Source: Argyresthia goedartella (Eukaryota > Arthropoda > Insecta > Lepidoptera > Argyresthiidae). From it: 64,000 nucleotides of DNA. The DNA is taken from the NCBI GenBank assembly GCA_949825045.1, contig OX463824.1:29792001-29856000 (forward strand), given 5' to 3'. Shown here one piece after another: positions 33,551 through 44,230 of the stretch. The translations under genes and the position numbers were made by a program. A model generated the notes under the pieces. The model saw only the letters and a list, made by a program, of their open reading frames with translations. It did not search any database and was not told the DNA's origin. Position 1 is the first letter of the stretch. Every line of letters starts with the position of its first letter.

Positions 33551-34085
33551 TTTTATCTACACACGTATCATAAACCCTCTTTACTGCGTACAAAAACCGC
33601 ACGTTACGATCAGCATAATGTTAAACTACTTGGTAAAAACTCATTCCTTATCTGAAAAATTACACATTATGACCATAATGTGTAATTTTTCTACATATTA
33701 TGACATTCAAATTTCGAACGCCGACGCCCGCCTGCGCGGCTCCCCTAGTTTGTCTGTGCAGTTGGTACTGACATTCAAATTTAGAACGCCGACGCCCGCC
33801 TGCGTGATGTTGGTACTACAGAACAAGCTAAACAACTGCAGAGCCACAATGCCGGTCAAACATGCGGTTCCTGAACACATCAAAGAGAGCTAATGATATG
33901 TGTGTAGATAAACTAGTGTATGTAACTGTACATAATTAGGCATTATGTAGCAGTCACATAAACTACTATTATGTTACTGTTACATAATGAAAAAAACACT
34001 ATGAGTGTGGGTTTATGAAACGAGCGGACAGGCGAGTTCACAATAACATCACACGAGTTTCATTATGTTACAGTCTACGAGTAAT
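33551..34085 (+). mobile_element. MITE-like element, ATCTACACACG family (copy 3)
   Basis: TIR at 33552 and at about 33890-33910, then the AACTACTATTATG tail (to about 33975) and a further AAACGAG-containing hairpin-like segment to 34085. The GGGTTTATGAAACGAG module sits after the tail here, whereas in copy 5 it sits inside it. Confidence 0.75.
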
Positions 34086-34154
34086 TTATCGCTCCTTAAA
34101 ATAATTAAAATACAATATTTATTTTAAAGATCGTGAGGAACCCTTCGTAAATCC

Positions 34155-34257
34155 ATTACTGCGGCGATGGGCTGGCTCCATGACACACAACATGGAGTAT
34201 TGGATGTCTACACTAAACGTGGGCACAATTCTGTCTCTGCCACCCCATAATGTTTGT
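34155..34257 (+). repeat. SINE family 3 body fragment
   Basis: TTACTGCGGCGATGGGCTGG to CTGCCACCCCATAATG, the distal body in plus orientation, without the head. Confidence 0.65.
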
Positions 34258-34280
34258 TTTTGCTTAATACATAAATTAAT

Positions 34281-34495
34281 AATAATAATAATACCTTGGA
34301 TACTATTTACACAGATTGATGTAGCCCCAAACTAGGATTCTCTGCATCTTGGGGACAACGATACACACACTTATATAGATAAATATTATACTTAGTTAGA
34401 TAAACAACCATGACTAGGGCACAATCATGCGTTCTCACCAATCAAATATTTGCCCCCACCGGGACTCGAACCCGGGACCCTTGGCTTCGTATAAT
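34281..34495 (-). mobile_element. tRNA-derived SINE, family 2, head truncated
   Basis: Minus strand: an AATAATAATA tail at left, GACTCGAACCCGGGACC (inverted B box) at about 34461-34477, and the copy stops in CTTGGCTTCGT, so the first part of the tRNA head is missing. Confidence 0.8.
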
Positions 34496-34953
34496 ATAGC
34501 CTGTTGATGTCCCCACGGAGGGGTCCAGTAAATTTCTTACTAAAGGAAGATTAAGCCATATTCCACCACGCTGGTATATTCATTATTTTGGTTTAATAAT
34601 AATTTATCTTCAAGTGTGTAGGCGTATAGGTATTAGAGTTGAGGTGTCTGTAAAAGCGGCATGTTGCACCAGCAAATTACATAAACAAGTCGGTCTGTAC
34701 TTTAAAAGTGGTTGCAAAAAAATAACGGTCTCCTATTTAGTGCGCTAATTTATATGTTCTTTCGTGAAAAACGGGCTAGAGTTTTAAGTGTGGACTGTGC
34801 AATATTAATATTAACGGCGGACCGTATATCAGGATTAGAAAGTACTGCGCAAATGTTTGTTTAAATTATTGTGTGGGTAGGCTTACTCGCGTCTAGTACC
34901 TACAGGTTGATAGCTAGGACTAAAACAGGGCCATATGAATATGCCCCTTTTTC
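34496..34953. other. No gene seen
   Basis: Includes TTAAGCCATATTCCACCACGC, a piece found in retroelement-derived repeats, but no element can be delimited. Confidence 0.4.
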
Positions 34954-35337
34954 AGGGTTCCGTACCCGAAGGGTGCCAAACGGGACCCTATTACTAAGCC
35001 TCCGCTGTCCGTCCCTCCGTCTGTCACCAGGCTGTATCTCATGAACCGTGATAGTAAAACAGATGAAATTTTCACAGATGATATATTTCTGTTGCCACTA
35101 TAACAAAAAGTACTAAAAAACAGAATAAAATAAATATTTAAGGGGCTACCACACAACAATTCTTTCAATAGCACATACCAACTTATGAACGCACCTGGTT
35201 ACGTACATAGAGTGTGAAAGTAGCCGCAACAATAACTTTGTAAACAACATTTTGCCATCTAAAATCCAAACTATTCACTCTACACCATCCCTACCATTGT
35301 ACGGTGGTACGGAACCCTTCGCACTTGACCGTTTTTT
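34954..35337 (+). repeat. GGTTCCGTACC repeat family, full copy
   Basis: Starts AGGGTTCCGTACCCGAAGGG and ends GGTACGGAACCCTTCGCACTT. The terminal block is shortened relative to other copies. Confidence 0.8.
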
Positions 35338-35479
35338 CTTAATTAAACATCACATATTCTAATAATAGGCCATAATCCATTAAACGCGGGTGTTCATAAT
35401 ATGTTAATTGTGTTAGCAGTCTGTGGAGAACCATATTCTTACAGACGGCTATTGTATGTCAGTACTGTCCAAATTCCAA

Positions 35480-35995
35480 ATTCCAAATTCCATATATATA
35501 TACATATACTTAGCAATCGTCATTTTTTGCCACTTCTCTACATCGGACCACTGTGGGAGAAGAAGGGTGTAGAAACTCCCACAGATTGATTTTTAGATCT
35601 CTTTTTAAAAATTGCTTATGCTTAACTAATACAAAATATAATATTTAGTCATTATCATAATTAATAAGCAGGAATAAATCATTACAAAATTATTAACAGC
35701 AAGGTCTGTGTTGAGCCAGATTAACCCCATGTCAGTCATGTCAGTATGACATGGACTGTATGGGCTTAATCTGGCTCAATACAGACCTTGCTGTTAATAA
35801 TTTTGTAATTATTTATTCCTTTATGATAATGATATTATAATATTTGTATTAGTTAAGCACAAGCAATTTTTAAAAGAGATCTAAAAATCAATCTGTGGGA
35901 GTTTCTACGCCCTTCTTCTCCCACAGTGGTCCAATGTAGAGCAGTGGCAAAAAATGACGATTGCTAAGTAGATGTAAATATCTACAGTAATAAAG
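35480..35995. repeat. Head-to-head inverted pair of LINE 3' ends
   Basis: 35500-35735 (minus orientation) and 35760-35970 (plus) are inverted copies of the same 3' UTR found at 54990-55250. Shared blocks include CACTGTGGGAGAAGAAGGG, CAGATTGATTTTTAGATC and ACAGCAAGGTCTGTGTTGAG. They join at a small palindromic loop around 35728-35757. Confidence 0.8.
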
Positions 35996-36447
35996 ACATT
36001 TGGAATTGAAAAATTTCAAAATTCAGTATTTAAAATGCCGTTAAATCTCCCTGTCTTGAAGAAGGAGCCAATTACCCTACTACAGTATCATGTTCCGTTT
36101 TCCTTATTTTTTCCAAGCCAAGTCCAGAAGGCAAAGATTTTATTTTTATTCAGCCTGGCAAGTTATAGGTGTACCGAGATTAAAAGCTCATCTGGCATGC
36201 ACCTTGCCATAATGTATTTTTAATGGCAGGCCTATTTAGCCTGCGTTCCCGAATCTCGGGATATCGGCTAGCTGGAGGCTGGCAGGAAAAGTTTGCAGCC
36301 ACTTTAAGTTTTGCTTTGAAGAATATTGATGAGAGGTTTTAAAATGAGAACCCACCAAAGTCAGCCTTTTTAAATAAAATTTTGCCCTGAAGAAATGTTT
36401 TACTTCCCATTCGCTTATGCTTATGACCTTCAAAATTGCCGATAATC
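35996..36447. other. No gene seen
   Basis: Short frames at 36035-36223 and 36236-36433 are unsupported. Confidence 0.4.
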
Positions 36448-36505
36448 TAGGGCTAGATCAATGTGTGTAAATAGTGTCCAAGGTATTATTATTATTATTA
36501 TTATA
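36448..36505 (+). repeat. SINE family 2, 3' end only
   Basis: GGGCTAGATCAATGTGTGTA to the ATTATTATTATT tail. Confidence 0.75.
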
Positions 36506-37095
36506 ATCTTCATTATTACGTATATTTGACTGAAAGAGATAGTTTAATAAACTAAAAACACGCATGTATTTATCACGTTAAAACCAATCAAACGAGTCCA
36601 AACTCAAGGGGTTATACTTGAGCCGTTGAAGAGATCCACTATCCCTCTTCAGGTCCCATGCCCAGATCAGCTCGATACCCTCACTAAACCATCAACTACT
36701 CACCGAGATGAATCTAAAGAGCCTAAACTCGGTAGCATTGCGTTATTTACAGAGTTCCTGTGATAATATACGTATGATATATACGTATATACGATGTATA
36801 CGGCTTCATCATCAGATCAGCTCGACGGTATCATAATGTTGCATTGTCACCGAATTTTCAGAATAATTCAAAAATTTAGCTTATCCGGAAACCGGGAAGT
36901 GGGTCAAATTTTACTTGCAAGATTTGTTTACATAGAAAGTTACTTTTTTTTTTTTATTTGTCCATGTTACAAATTGTTTTATTTTTTTATACAATGTTTA
37001 CGGAGCGATCACGGAAACCTACATGGTTTATGCGTGATCTCTGTCGCTCGCTCTAAAGTAAAGAACCAACAGACACTTATTTTTATTATTTTTAT

Positions 37096-37134
<39 letters not shown>

Positions 37135-37194
37135 CTTACTTCCTTAGTTACAGGTGAACCCAACAAAAGCGTGTTAATAATGGTAGAGAGATCA
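36506..37194. other. No gene seen; TA microsatellite at 37096-37131
   Basis: AT-rich DNA with an (AT)n run. The 117-codon frame at 36794-37147 reads into the microsatellite and is not a gene. Confidence 0.5.
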
Positions 37195-37535
37195 ATGCAA
37201 GTCAAAGTACTTCATTAAACGTCATTTTTTGCCTCTTCTCCACTTTGGACCACTGTGGGAGAAGAAGGGCGTAAAAACTCCCACAGATTGATTTTTAGAT
37301 CTCTTTTAAAAATAGGTTGTGCTTAACTAATACAAATATGTTTTTTTTTATTGTTATGATTAATAAGCAGGAATTAATAATTAAAAAAATTTTAACAGCA
37401 AGGTCTGTGTTGAGCCAGATGACCCCATACAGTCCTATCATTTAAGTAATCTTGAACATTGTAATATCTCTTTTTCGAAAAAGTCGCTTTAACATGCTTT
37501 TTAAATTGCTCAAATGACAATTTCAAAATCTCTAC
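37195..37535 (-). repeat. LINE 3' end fragment, TTTGAC-tail family
   Basis: Minus orientation. Starts at its 3' end (GTCAAAGTACTTCATTAAACG) and runs through CACTGTGGGAGAAGAAGGGC and CAAGGTCTGTGTTGAGCC to TTGCTCAAATGACAATTTC. Matches 54960-55330. Confidence 0.75.
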
Positions 37536-37544
37536 TAGAGAAGA

Positions 37545-37910
37545 CTTAATAGTAGTTTATGTGACTGATACATAACGCCTGATTATGTACAGTTACATAC
37601 ACTAGTTTATCTACTCACATATCATAAGCTCTCTTTGATGTGTGCAGGAAACTCATATTCGACCGGCATTGTGGCATTTATCATTGCTCTGCACTTGTTT
37701 AGCTTGTTCAGTAGAACCAACTTCACAGACAAACTAGGGGCGATGTCATAATATGTCGAAATATTGATACATTACGGTCATAATGTATCAATATATCATC
37801 AATATTCAGATAAGAAATGAGTTTTTACCAAGTAGTATAATATTATGCTGGTCGTAACGTGCGGTTTTAAGACTCAGTAAAGAGCGTTTATGATATGCGT
37901 CTAGATAAAA
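37545..37910 (-). mobile_element. MITE-like element, ATCTACACACG family (copy 4, diverged)
   Basis: Tail AATAGTAGTTTATGTGACTG at left, TIRs at about 37606 and 37890-37910. The TTCGAACGCCGACGCCC motifs are deleted, and the inner palindrome is different (TTGATACATTACGG type). Confidence 0.7.
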
Positions 37911-38760
37911 GTATATATAAGAACGTAAATAAGAGAGATTCATTCTGTTTAAAACTTTCCATTATTAATATCAATCATAAGAAGCAATTCAATTTTCATT
38001 TCACATCGCGCATGCCTTTTCCCCACAGGCTTATGATATATGAGGCCTTAAAAAGACAGGAAGGAAATAAGATTATTGAGAAAAGATCCATAACCCATGG
38101 GATATGCTCGCATCTAATATAAAATATATAGTAAAAGTTCGCGCCAAGGATCTTTAGCTCTGACCGAGCTGTTACCATCACTCTCTCTAACCCTACCTTA
38201 CCCTATTCGAGGAAGAGAAGTCACAGCTCAGAGCCATAGAAACATGGCGTGAATTGTGTCTTAAACTCAAAAAGGAAACCAGGTCCGAGACTAATAAGTG
38301 TCCCTGAATCTAGCGCGGGAAGGGGGTACAGGGAAGTCAAGGGGCGGTGGGGGGTTTTCTGTTGGAAAAATGGCGGGAAAGTAGCGAAAAAGATATCGAT
38401 TTCCGAGAATATGTTGGGTAGGAAAAAACTCAATTTTGGAACGAAATTTCTTCGGCAAAAATATATTGTTGTTTTGACTACTACATATGTTAAATGTTCA
38501 CCAAATGTAGTGCCCACATGCAGTTTCACAGAACTGTTTTTGATGATATAGGTCACTTTCTGCCCAAATACTACTGTTAGGTTTGTATTCAAAGTATCCA
38601 AAGTAAAAATTTCTTCATTACTACATCACACACACACATACACGTCACAACCTTACAATGTACAACCCATGTAGTTTAGAATAAAATAGGGTGTCGAATT
38701 TTTGTGAACATTTAGCTAATTTGGGATGAAAGTGTATTATATTGGGCTAGTATTTAATCG
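37911..38760. other. No gene seen
   Basis: 38240-38560 has overlapping frames on both strands (100 and 126 codons) with no recognisable domain. A GGGAAGGGGGTACAGGG patch raises G content locally. Confidence 0.4.
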
Positions 38761-38989
38761 CACATCAAACATACTGATTTTCACTGCAAAAGAGGAACAG
38801 CAAAAACACTTTTTATCTTTAAGTATTTTTTGTTGTTCTTTCATGTTCAACCTAACACGAAGGAAAAAAGGGGCTTCGCTTCGTTCACCCCTTTTACCTT
38901 TCACCTAAGCTACCGCAGTCTTTTGCCCTGATATTCGCTGTAAAAATATTGCTGTAAATTGCTGTGCAAATCAGTATGATTGATGTACA
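38761..38989. mobile_element. Foldback element type F with shared core
   Basis: CACATCAAACATACTGATTT at left and the inverse AAATCAGTATGATTGATGTA at right, imperfect over about 26 bases; the true ends may lie further out. The shared core fills 38822-38935 in plus orientation. Confidence 0.65.
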
Positions 38990-39245
38990 GTATAATATTT
39001 CCCATTTTATTGGATGTAACTTTTTACTCAATGTGGTAAATAATTAAATATGAGCCAAAATGTTGTGACGTGATTTGGAGCGGATGTTTTGGGAAAAGGA
39101 TATAATGCCGAAAGGATTAAATCGTGTTGCCTCTGACGGTTTCCATACACAATAAATATTATGTAATAACGCTATTGCTATTTAATGTAGTCGCGACCCG
39201 TCCCAACAACCCTCGGTTTTTGAGAGGTTAATAAAATAACGTAAC

Positions 39246-39546
39246 ACATAGCGTCACGCCTTTTCCCAAACGAGGTGGCAGAGGCACATTTGTGCCCACT
39301 TTCAGCCAGTTATTCAATACGACATTTTGCGTGACAGGAGGAAAGCCCATCGCCGCAGCTATGGAGTAATGAAGGTTTCCTCACGAAGTTTTCCAGCACC
39401 GTTAGAACGTCCGTATAGTAAATTAATCAACTTAATTAATAAATAACTCAAGATAAATTAATTATCGAATTGGTATATGGGCAGGAATCGAACCTGCATC
39501 TCCTATGGAGAAGCAAGCGTGAAACCCATTAGACCACGGAGCTATT
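39246..39546 (-). mobile_element. tRNA-derived SINE, family 3
   Basis: Minus strand, head CTCCGTGGTCTAATGGGTTT at right and B box AGGTTCGATTCCTGCC. Body as at 24955, with an extra AATTAATAAATAACTCAAG insertion at about 39430. Confidence 0.8.
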
Positions 39547-39829
39547 ATGAGAGGTTAATGTAACCAAGATATTTTTTTGCTTAACTAGCGTAACATATAT
39601 GGATCTCATTCCTGTATGTAATGTTATATCTGAAATAAACATATTTGAATTGAAAATAACATATTTGAAGACATCAATAGGTATTCAAAATAACTACATT
39701 TATTTTATTCATAAGGTTGACCACAAAAATAGTTTTTTACATATTTTAAACACTACTCAAATACAAATTATAAATTCTTTATTTTCTGTAAATATTAAAA
39801 TAAACATACTTTAAAGGGTGTATATGTTT

Positions 39830-40420
39830 AGCAAACGTTATTGTTGCCGCTTCTCTACATTAGACCATTGCGGGAGAAGAAGGGCGAAGAAATTCCAACA
39901 GATTGATTTTTAGATCCTTTTTAAATATAGGTTTAACTAGTACAAAGATTACATATTATGCAAAACATGCAGGAATAATAAATAAAATATTAAGCGAGTG
40001 TGTTGAGTTAGATTAAGGTCTTGTCATTTATGTAATCTTGAATATTGAAATATCTCTTTTTAGATAATGTGCTTTTCACATAAACATTTACATACATGCA
40101 CATACATTGCTTCTTGCCCCCGGTGTCGTGGGAACCAGAAACAGCGACGTCACACCCATATAAACATCCAAGACCTGTGTTTTCATTCTTTATCCCCAGC
40201 AGGGGATCGAACCCGTGACCTCTCACTTAGTAGGCAGAGCCACAAACAAATCGCCACAGAGGTCGTAGTTTTAAAATTGCTCATAAATATCAGATTCAAA
40301 ATCTCCAGGGGTATCCTGTTGTAGTAGAGAACGCATTGACCCTTGAAAGAATTATAGAGCCTGTAGGGAATCCCTAAAAATCTGACTGTGAGCCTGGACT
40401 GCCACTGAACCAACATTTCA
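39830..40420 (-). pseudogene. LINE 3' end with C-terminal RT, split by a SINE
   Basis: Minus strand. The upstream part (40416-40269) includes NSFKGQCVLYYNRIPLEILN and the end of the reverse-transcriptase ORF continues beyond the SINE as YFNIQDYINDKT. The 3' UTR runs to 39830. It is the same family as 54955-55740. The protein is 5'-truncated and interrupted by the family-1 SINE at 40083-40268. Confidence 0.75.
40083..40268 (-). mobile_element. tRNA-derived SINE, family 1, inside a LINE
   Basis: GGTTCGATCCCCTGC (inverted at 40199-40213) with the standard body. Its right end CAGAGGTCGTA and left end CACATAAACATTTACA interrupt LINE sequence that is continuous in the copy at 55260-55330. Confidence 0.8.
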
Positions 40421-40846
40421 CTACCAGAATCAGTTCCGCTCTGTATTGCCTTTTACTACCGTGCCATGCTTAATAAGATCCAACGTGAACATGCCATTCT
40501 CCTTGTCTGAGTCTGGCAGTTCCGAAGTTGGAATTTCATTGGTACGAGTATACGACAAAATTCGGAGAACTTCTTTATCTATAAGGTATAGTATGGGTCA
40601 AGCGTGCATGGCGTCCTTGTTTAACCGAATTCCAAACAGCTTCTGAGCATTTGAGCCTGTATTTAAGTTTAGAAACACGGGGCGGTAAATAATGCGCATG
40701 TTGGAAAAACATGTAACGTCAGCTGAGTGACAGGGATGAAGCTCTACAAAACCGAAACTTGCCGATTATCTCTTGCAAGCCCGATCTGCTCATTTGGATA
40801 TCCTTTATGTAGTCATTTGGGGTACCTTTCCCTGATTTACCCCTAG

Positions 40847-40847
<1 letters not shown>
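40421..40847. other. No gene seen
   Basis: The 66-codon frame at 40446-40646 is unsupported. Two GATTTACCCCTAGAT blocks begin the pattern seen at 40975. Confidence 0.4.

Positions 40848-40877
<30 letters not shown>
40848..40877. repeat. TAA microsatellite
   Basis: About ten TAA units between a GATTTACCCCTAG block and unique sequence. The poly-leucine frame on the minus strand comes from it. Confidence 0.85.
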
Positions 40878-40880
<3 letters not shown>

Positions 40881-40974
40881 TCTTCGGACGAAGCACACAG
40901 TGCCATCTAGCGACCACACTAAGTACTCAGAGAGACTTGTGTCGTGATAACTAGATAGTTATATAATCGTAAAT

Positions 40975-41058
40975 ATAAGGGTAATACCTGCATTCGCAGT
41001 CGATTTACCCCTAGATATAAGGGTAATACCTGCATCCGTAGTCGATTTACCCCTAGAT
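40975..41058. repeat. 42-bp tandem repeat, two full units plus partial ones
   Basis: ATAAGGGTAATACCTGCATT... through GATTTACCCCTAGAT at 40975-41016 and again at 41017-41058 with two substitutions. Partial units (GATTTACCC) continue at about 41105 and precede at about 40836. Confidence 0.8.
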
Positions 41059-41937
41059 ACTACCTGCTTCGTAATCTACCTCATAGTCGTCCTAATCCGT
41101 AGTCGATTTACCCTGGGTAAAACCGTATTTTTGGTTTGGTTGTTTTGTACAGTTGAAGTATGACAGATTTTGATTGAGTAAAATCTTGTCAAATATTTTA
41201 CATAGTGCTGGAAGTACAGATATTGCTCCGATGATTTAAGGATCAACCGTCTCTTGACTTGAACAGAGGTATCCGTTTACTATATTTTATGAGGTCTGGG
41301 AAAGCTCTAACTTCAACTTTATTGAATATATAAGCTAAGATTTGGGCTTTAACCTAAATGACTGAAGCAATGACTTTGACTGATATACCGCACAGGTAAT
41401 AAGTATTTTTTAGGTCACGTAATCGAAACGTTTTGATAATGTCCTGGGTTAAACATGACGCAATTTTAAATATACATTGCTGACGCCAGTGCTGTTTTTT
41501 TTAACAAAGTCTCTGCTTCATATGGTCATGAAATTAAGCTACATCAGCGTTAAGTTCAATAACAACATCATCTACCTTAAAGCAGAAATCATGGAACTAC
41601 TTTGGTCTAAAGCTAAAACATCGGGCTTTGTCAAAATAAATCCTACTTAAAAAACCAACCACGTCTCCCGGACAAATCCCTAAAAAATGTACGCGACTGA
41701 AGGGACTTTGCATCCAGGAATATTGTTTTAAGTGAGATTCTGTTATTTATTTGCGAAATTGTGCCAACACTTGTTGTTGTTATAAAATTAGGTCATGTAA
41801 ATGGAAAGCGCAGAAAACTAGTTTTACACTGAAATTGTATTATATATATAATAGCTACCGCCAGATAAACGAACATTGACTCCGCTAAGAATTTGTATGC
41901 GGCTTGACGTTTGCGCTCTTTGCGAGTTTCTAAATAG
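41059..41937. other. No gene seen
   Basis: AT-rich sequence. The 65-codon minus frame at 41793-41990 runs into the next MITE and is unsupported. Confidence 0.4.
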
Positions 41938-42431
41938 CTATTATCTACACACGTATCATAAACCCTCTTTACTGCGTGCAAAAACCACACGTTACGATCA
42001 GCATAATGTTAAACTATTTGGTAAAAACTCATTTCTTATCTGAAAAATTACACATTATGACCATAATGTGTAAATTTTCTACACATTATGACATTCAAAT
42101 TTCGAACGCCGACGTCCGCCTCGTGTCGCCCTAGTTTGTCTGTGAAGTTGGTACTGACATTCAAATTTCGAACGCCGATGCCCGAAGTTGGTGATACAGA
42201 ACAAGCTAAACAACTGCAGAGCCACAATGCCGGTCAAACATGCGGTTCCTGAACACATCAAAGAGAGCTTATGATATGTGTGTAGATAAACTAGAGTATG
42301 TAACTGTACATAATTAGGCATTAAAAAACTCTCGAGTGATATTATTATGAAACTCGCCTTCGACTCGTTTCATAAACCCACTCTCGAGTATTAATGCCCT
42401 CCATTATGTAGCAGTCACATAAACTACTATT
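41938..42431 (+). mobile_element. MITE-like element, ATCTACACACG family (copy 5)
   Basis: TIRs at 41940 and about 42270-42290. The tail contains an inserted hairpin (42317-42396: GGCATTAAAAAACTCTCGAG to its inverse, with GAAACTCGCCTTCGACTCGT in the loop). The GGTTCCGTACC repeat starts directly at the end of the tail. Confidence 0.8.
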
Positions 42432-42843
42432 AGGGTTCCGTACCCAACGGGTAAGAACGGAACCCTAATCGCTGTCCGTCCATCCGTCCGTCCGTCCGTC
42501 CGTCCGTCTGTCACCAGGCTGTATCTCAAGAACCTAGCTAGCTAGAGAGTTGAAATTTTCACAGATTATGTATTTCTGTTGCCGCTATAACAACAAATAC
42601 TAAAAAACAGGATAAAAGAAATATTTAAGGGGGCTCCCATACAACAATTCTTTCAATACCACATACAAACTTATGGATGCACCTGGTTACGTACATGGAG
42701 TGTGAAAGTAACCGCACCAATAACTTTGTAAACAATATTTTGCTGTGTAAAATCGAAACTATTCACTCCACGCCATCGCTTCCATTGAACGGTGGTACGG
42801 AACCCTTCGTGCGCGATTTAGACTCGCACTTGACCGGTTTTTA
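42432..42843 (+). repeat. GGTTCCGTACC repeat family, full copy
   Basis: Starts AGGGTTCCGTACCCAACGGG, has a CCGT microsatellite (about 42475-42507), and ends with the GACTCGCACTTGACCGG terminus. Almost identical to the copy at 837 over long stretches, so either young or recently converted. Confidence 0.85.
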
Positions 42844-42904
42844 TAATTAGATTTGAGTAAAATAGAATATAATTTGATTTAATAGTAATAATAATGACGA
42901 TAAT

Positions 42905-43042
42905 CTCCGAAGCTGCGGCGATGGTCTAGTCCCCTGTTACGAAAAATAAAGTATTGGATAGGAATAGAGTACCTATTTATTTTGCGTTACAGGGGTCTTG
43001 CCCAACGCCGCAGCGCCGCAAATATGACGGTATCCTCACTAT
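42905..43042. repeat. Inverted pair of SINE family 3 fragments
   Basis: GCTGCGGCGATGGTCTAGTC at 42913 and the inverse, CAGGGGTCTTGCCCAACGCC plus GCAGC, at about 42990-43012. Both are the same body segment of family 3, head to head. Confidence 0.6.
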
Positions 43043-43870
43043 CAAAATAAATATATATTTTTCTGCATTTTTTGCACATAAAGCTTCTGACCCAACACTA
43101 GAAATTTAAATGGGCTCGTTTACCCACCTATACGCGAACTTCTGTCTGTCTGTTGCATAAATGACCCTTTCTTCATCTATTTTTATTTGATTTTAACAAT
43201 GAACAAAACTCACACAGCCATTCATACAGATGATCGGAGGTGTCAATTAAGAATACGGCTAATTACGGACTACACTATGTTCTAAGTTCTATCTACCACG
43301 AACCCTCGAGATATATTAGGTCGACCAAATCTGGACCGGTTTGTTTTGGACAGCAGTCTTCGAAACTGACTGGGAAGATCGCTCAAGGGCAGATGATGAC
43401 CTGATTCAGTCAGAGATCTTATTTACGGTGTGATGCACTCGCACACAGTGTTTCTGGTAGTAGATAGAATATCCATGAAATGCTTAACGTTTTTCTACTT
43501 TCATGTGAATACCACCTCGGGTATATTATTTGTCTGTATGTACATATGTGTATTGTAGGTACATGAATTTTCAAAAGAGAGGAAGTCGTAAAGTATGAAT
43601 ATTTTTATGGCCTAGGTATACAATAGGGCCTATTACGCAATTTTTAAGGTATACCTATAGTTTAGAGCAAATAAATATATAAATATAAATTAAAAATATT
43701 AGAGGACAATCTTACAAAAGGAAAAAAACAAGGTTCTCGAAAAAGAACCTCCCTTTGCCTATAATAAAAGTACTCAACACTAGCAACAACAACTTTATTT
43801 GAGCATACCATTAATAAAGAAATCTATTGAAGATTTTCTATGTTGCATCAAGTTCAGATCCAGTTTTACA
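43043..43870. other. No gene seen
   Basis: Contains a small family-1 SINE tail piece near 43070-43105. No coding region. Confidence 0.4.
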
Positions 43871-44230
43871 TTCAGGGGGGAACCACTGTCAAGGTCTAGT
43901 CAGGATCAGCTCTAATTCAGGGGGGAACCACTGTCAAGGTCTAGTCAGGATCAGCTCTAATTCAGGGGGGAACCACTGTCAAGGTCTAGTCAAGATCAGC
44001 TCTAATTCAGGGGGGAACCACTGTCAAGGTCTAGTCAGGATCAGCTCTAATTCAGGGGGGAACCACTGTCAAGGTCTAGTCAGGATCAGCTCTAATTCAG
44101 GGGGGAACCACTGTCAAGGTCTAGTCAAGATCAGCTCTAATTCAGGGGGGAACCACTGTCAAGGTCTAGTCAGGATCAGCTCTAATTCAGGGGGGAACCA
44201 CTGTCAAGGTCTAGTCAGGATCAGCTCTAA
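43871..44230 (+). repeat. 45-bp tandem array, eight units
   Basis: Eight contiguous 45-base units (TTCAGGGGGGAACCACTGTC, then AAGGTCTAGTC and AG/AAGATCAGCTCTAA). Units differ only at one G/A position: units 3 and 6 have A, the others G. Because 45 is a multiple of three, the array leaves a 149-codon frame open (43827-44276) with a 15-residue repeat, SGGNHCQGLV(R/K)ISSN. The frame has no recognised domain and no splice or start context, so it is more likely a minisatellite than a gene. Confidence 0.9.

Noticed and set aside
36794..37147. 117-codon hydrophobic frame
   Set aside because: It ends in a TA microsatellite and has low-complexity content with no domain.
1399..42321. Recurring frames of 63-120 codons (1399, 10957, 11004, 33618, 42079, 46588) as a gene family
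   Set aside because: They are translations of the same MITE body in both orientations and contain its palindromes.
43871..44230. CRISPR array
   Set aside because: The units are contiguous with no unique spacers, and the context is animal nuclear DNA.
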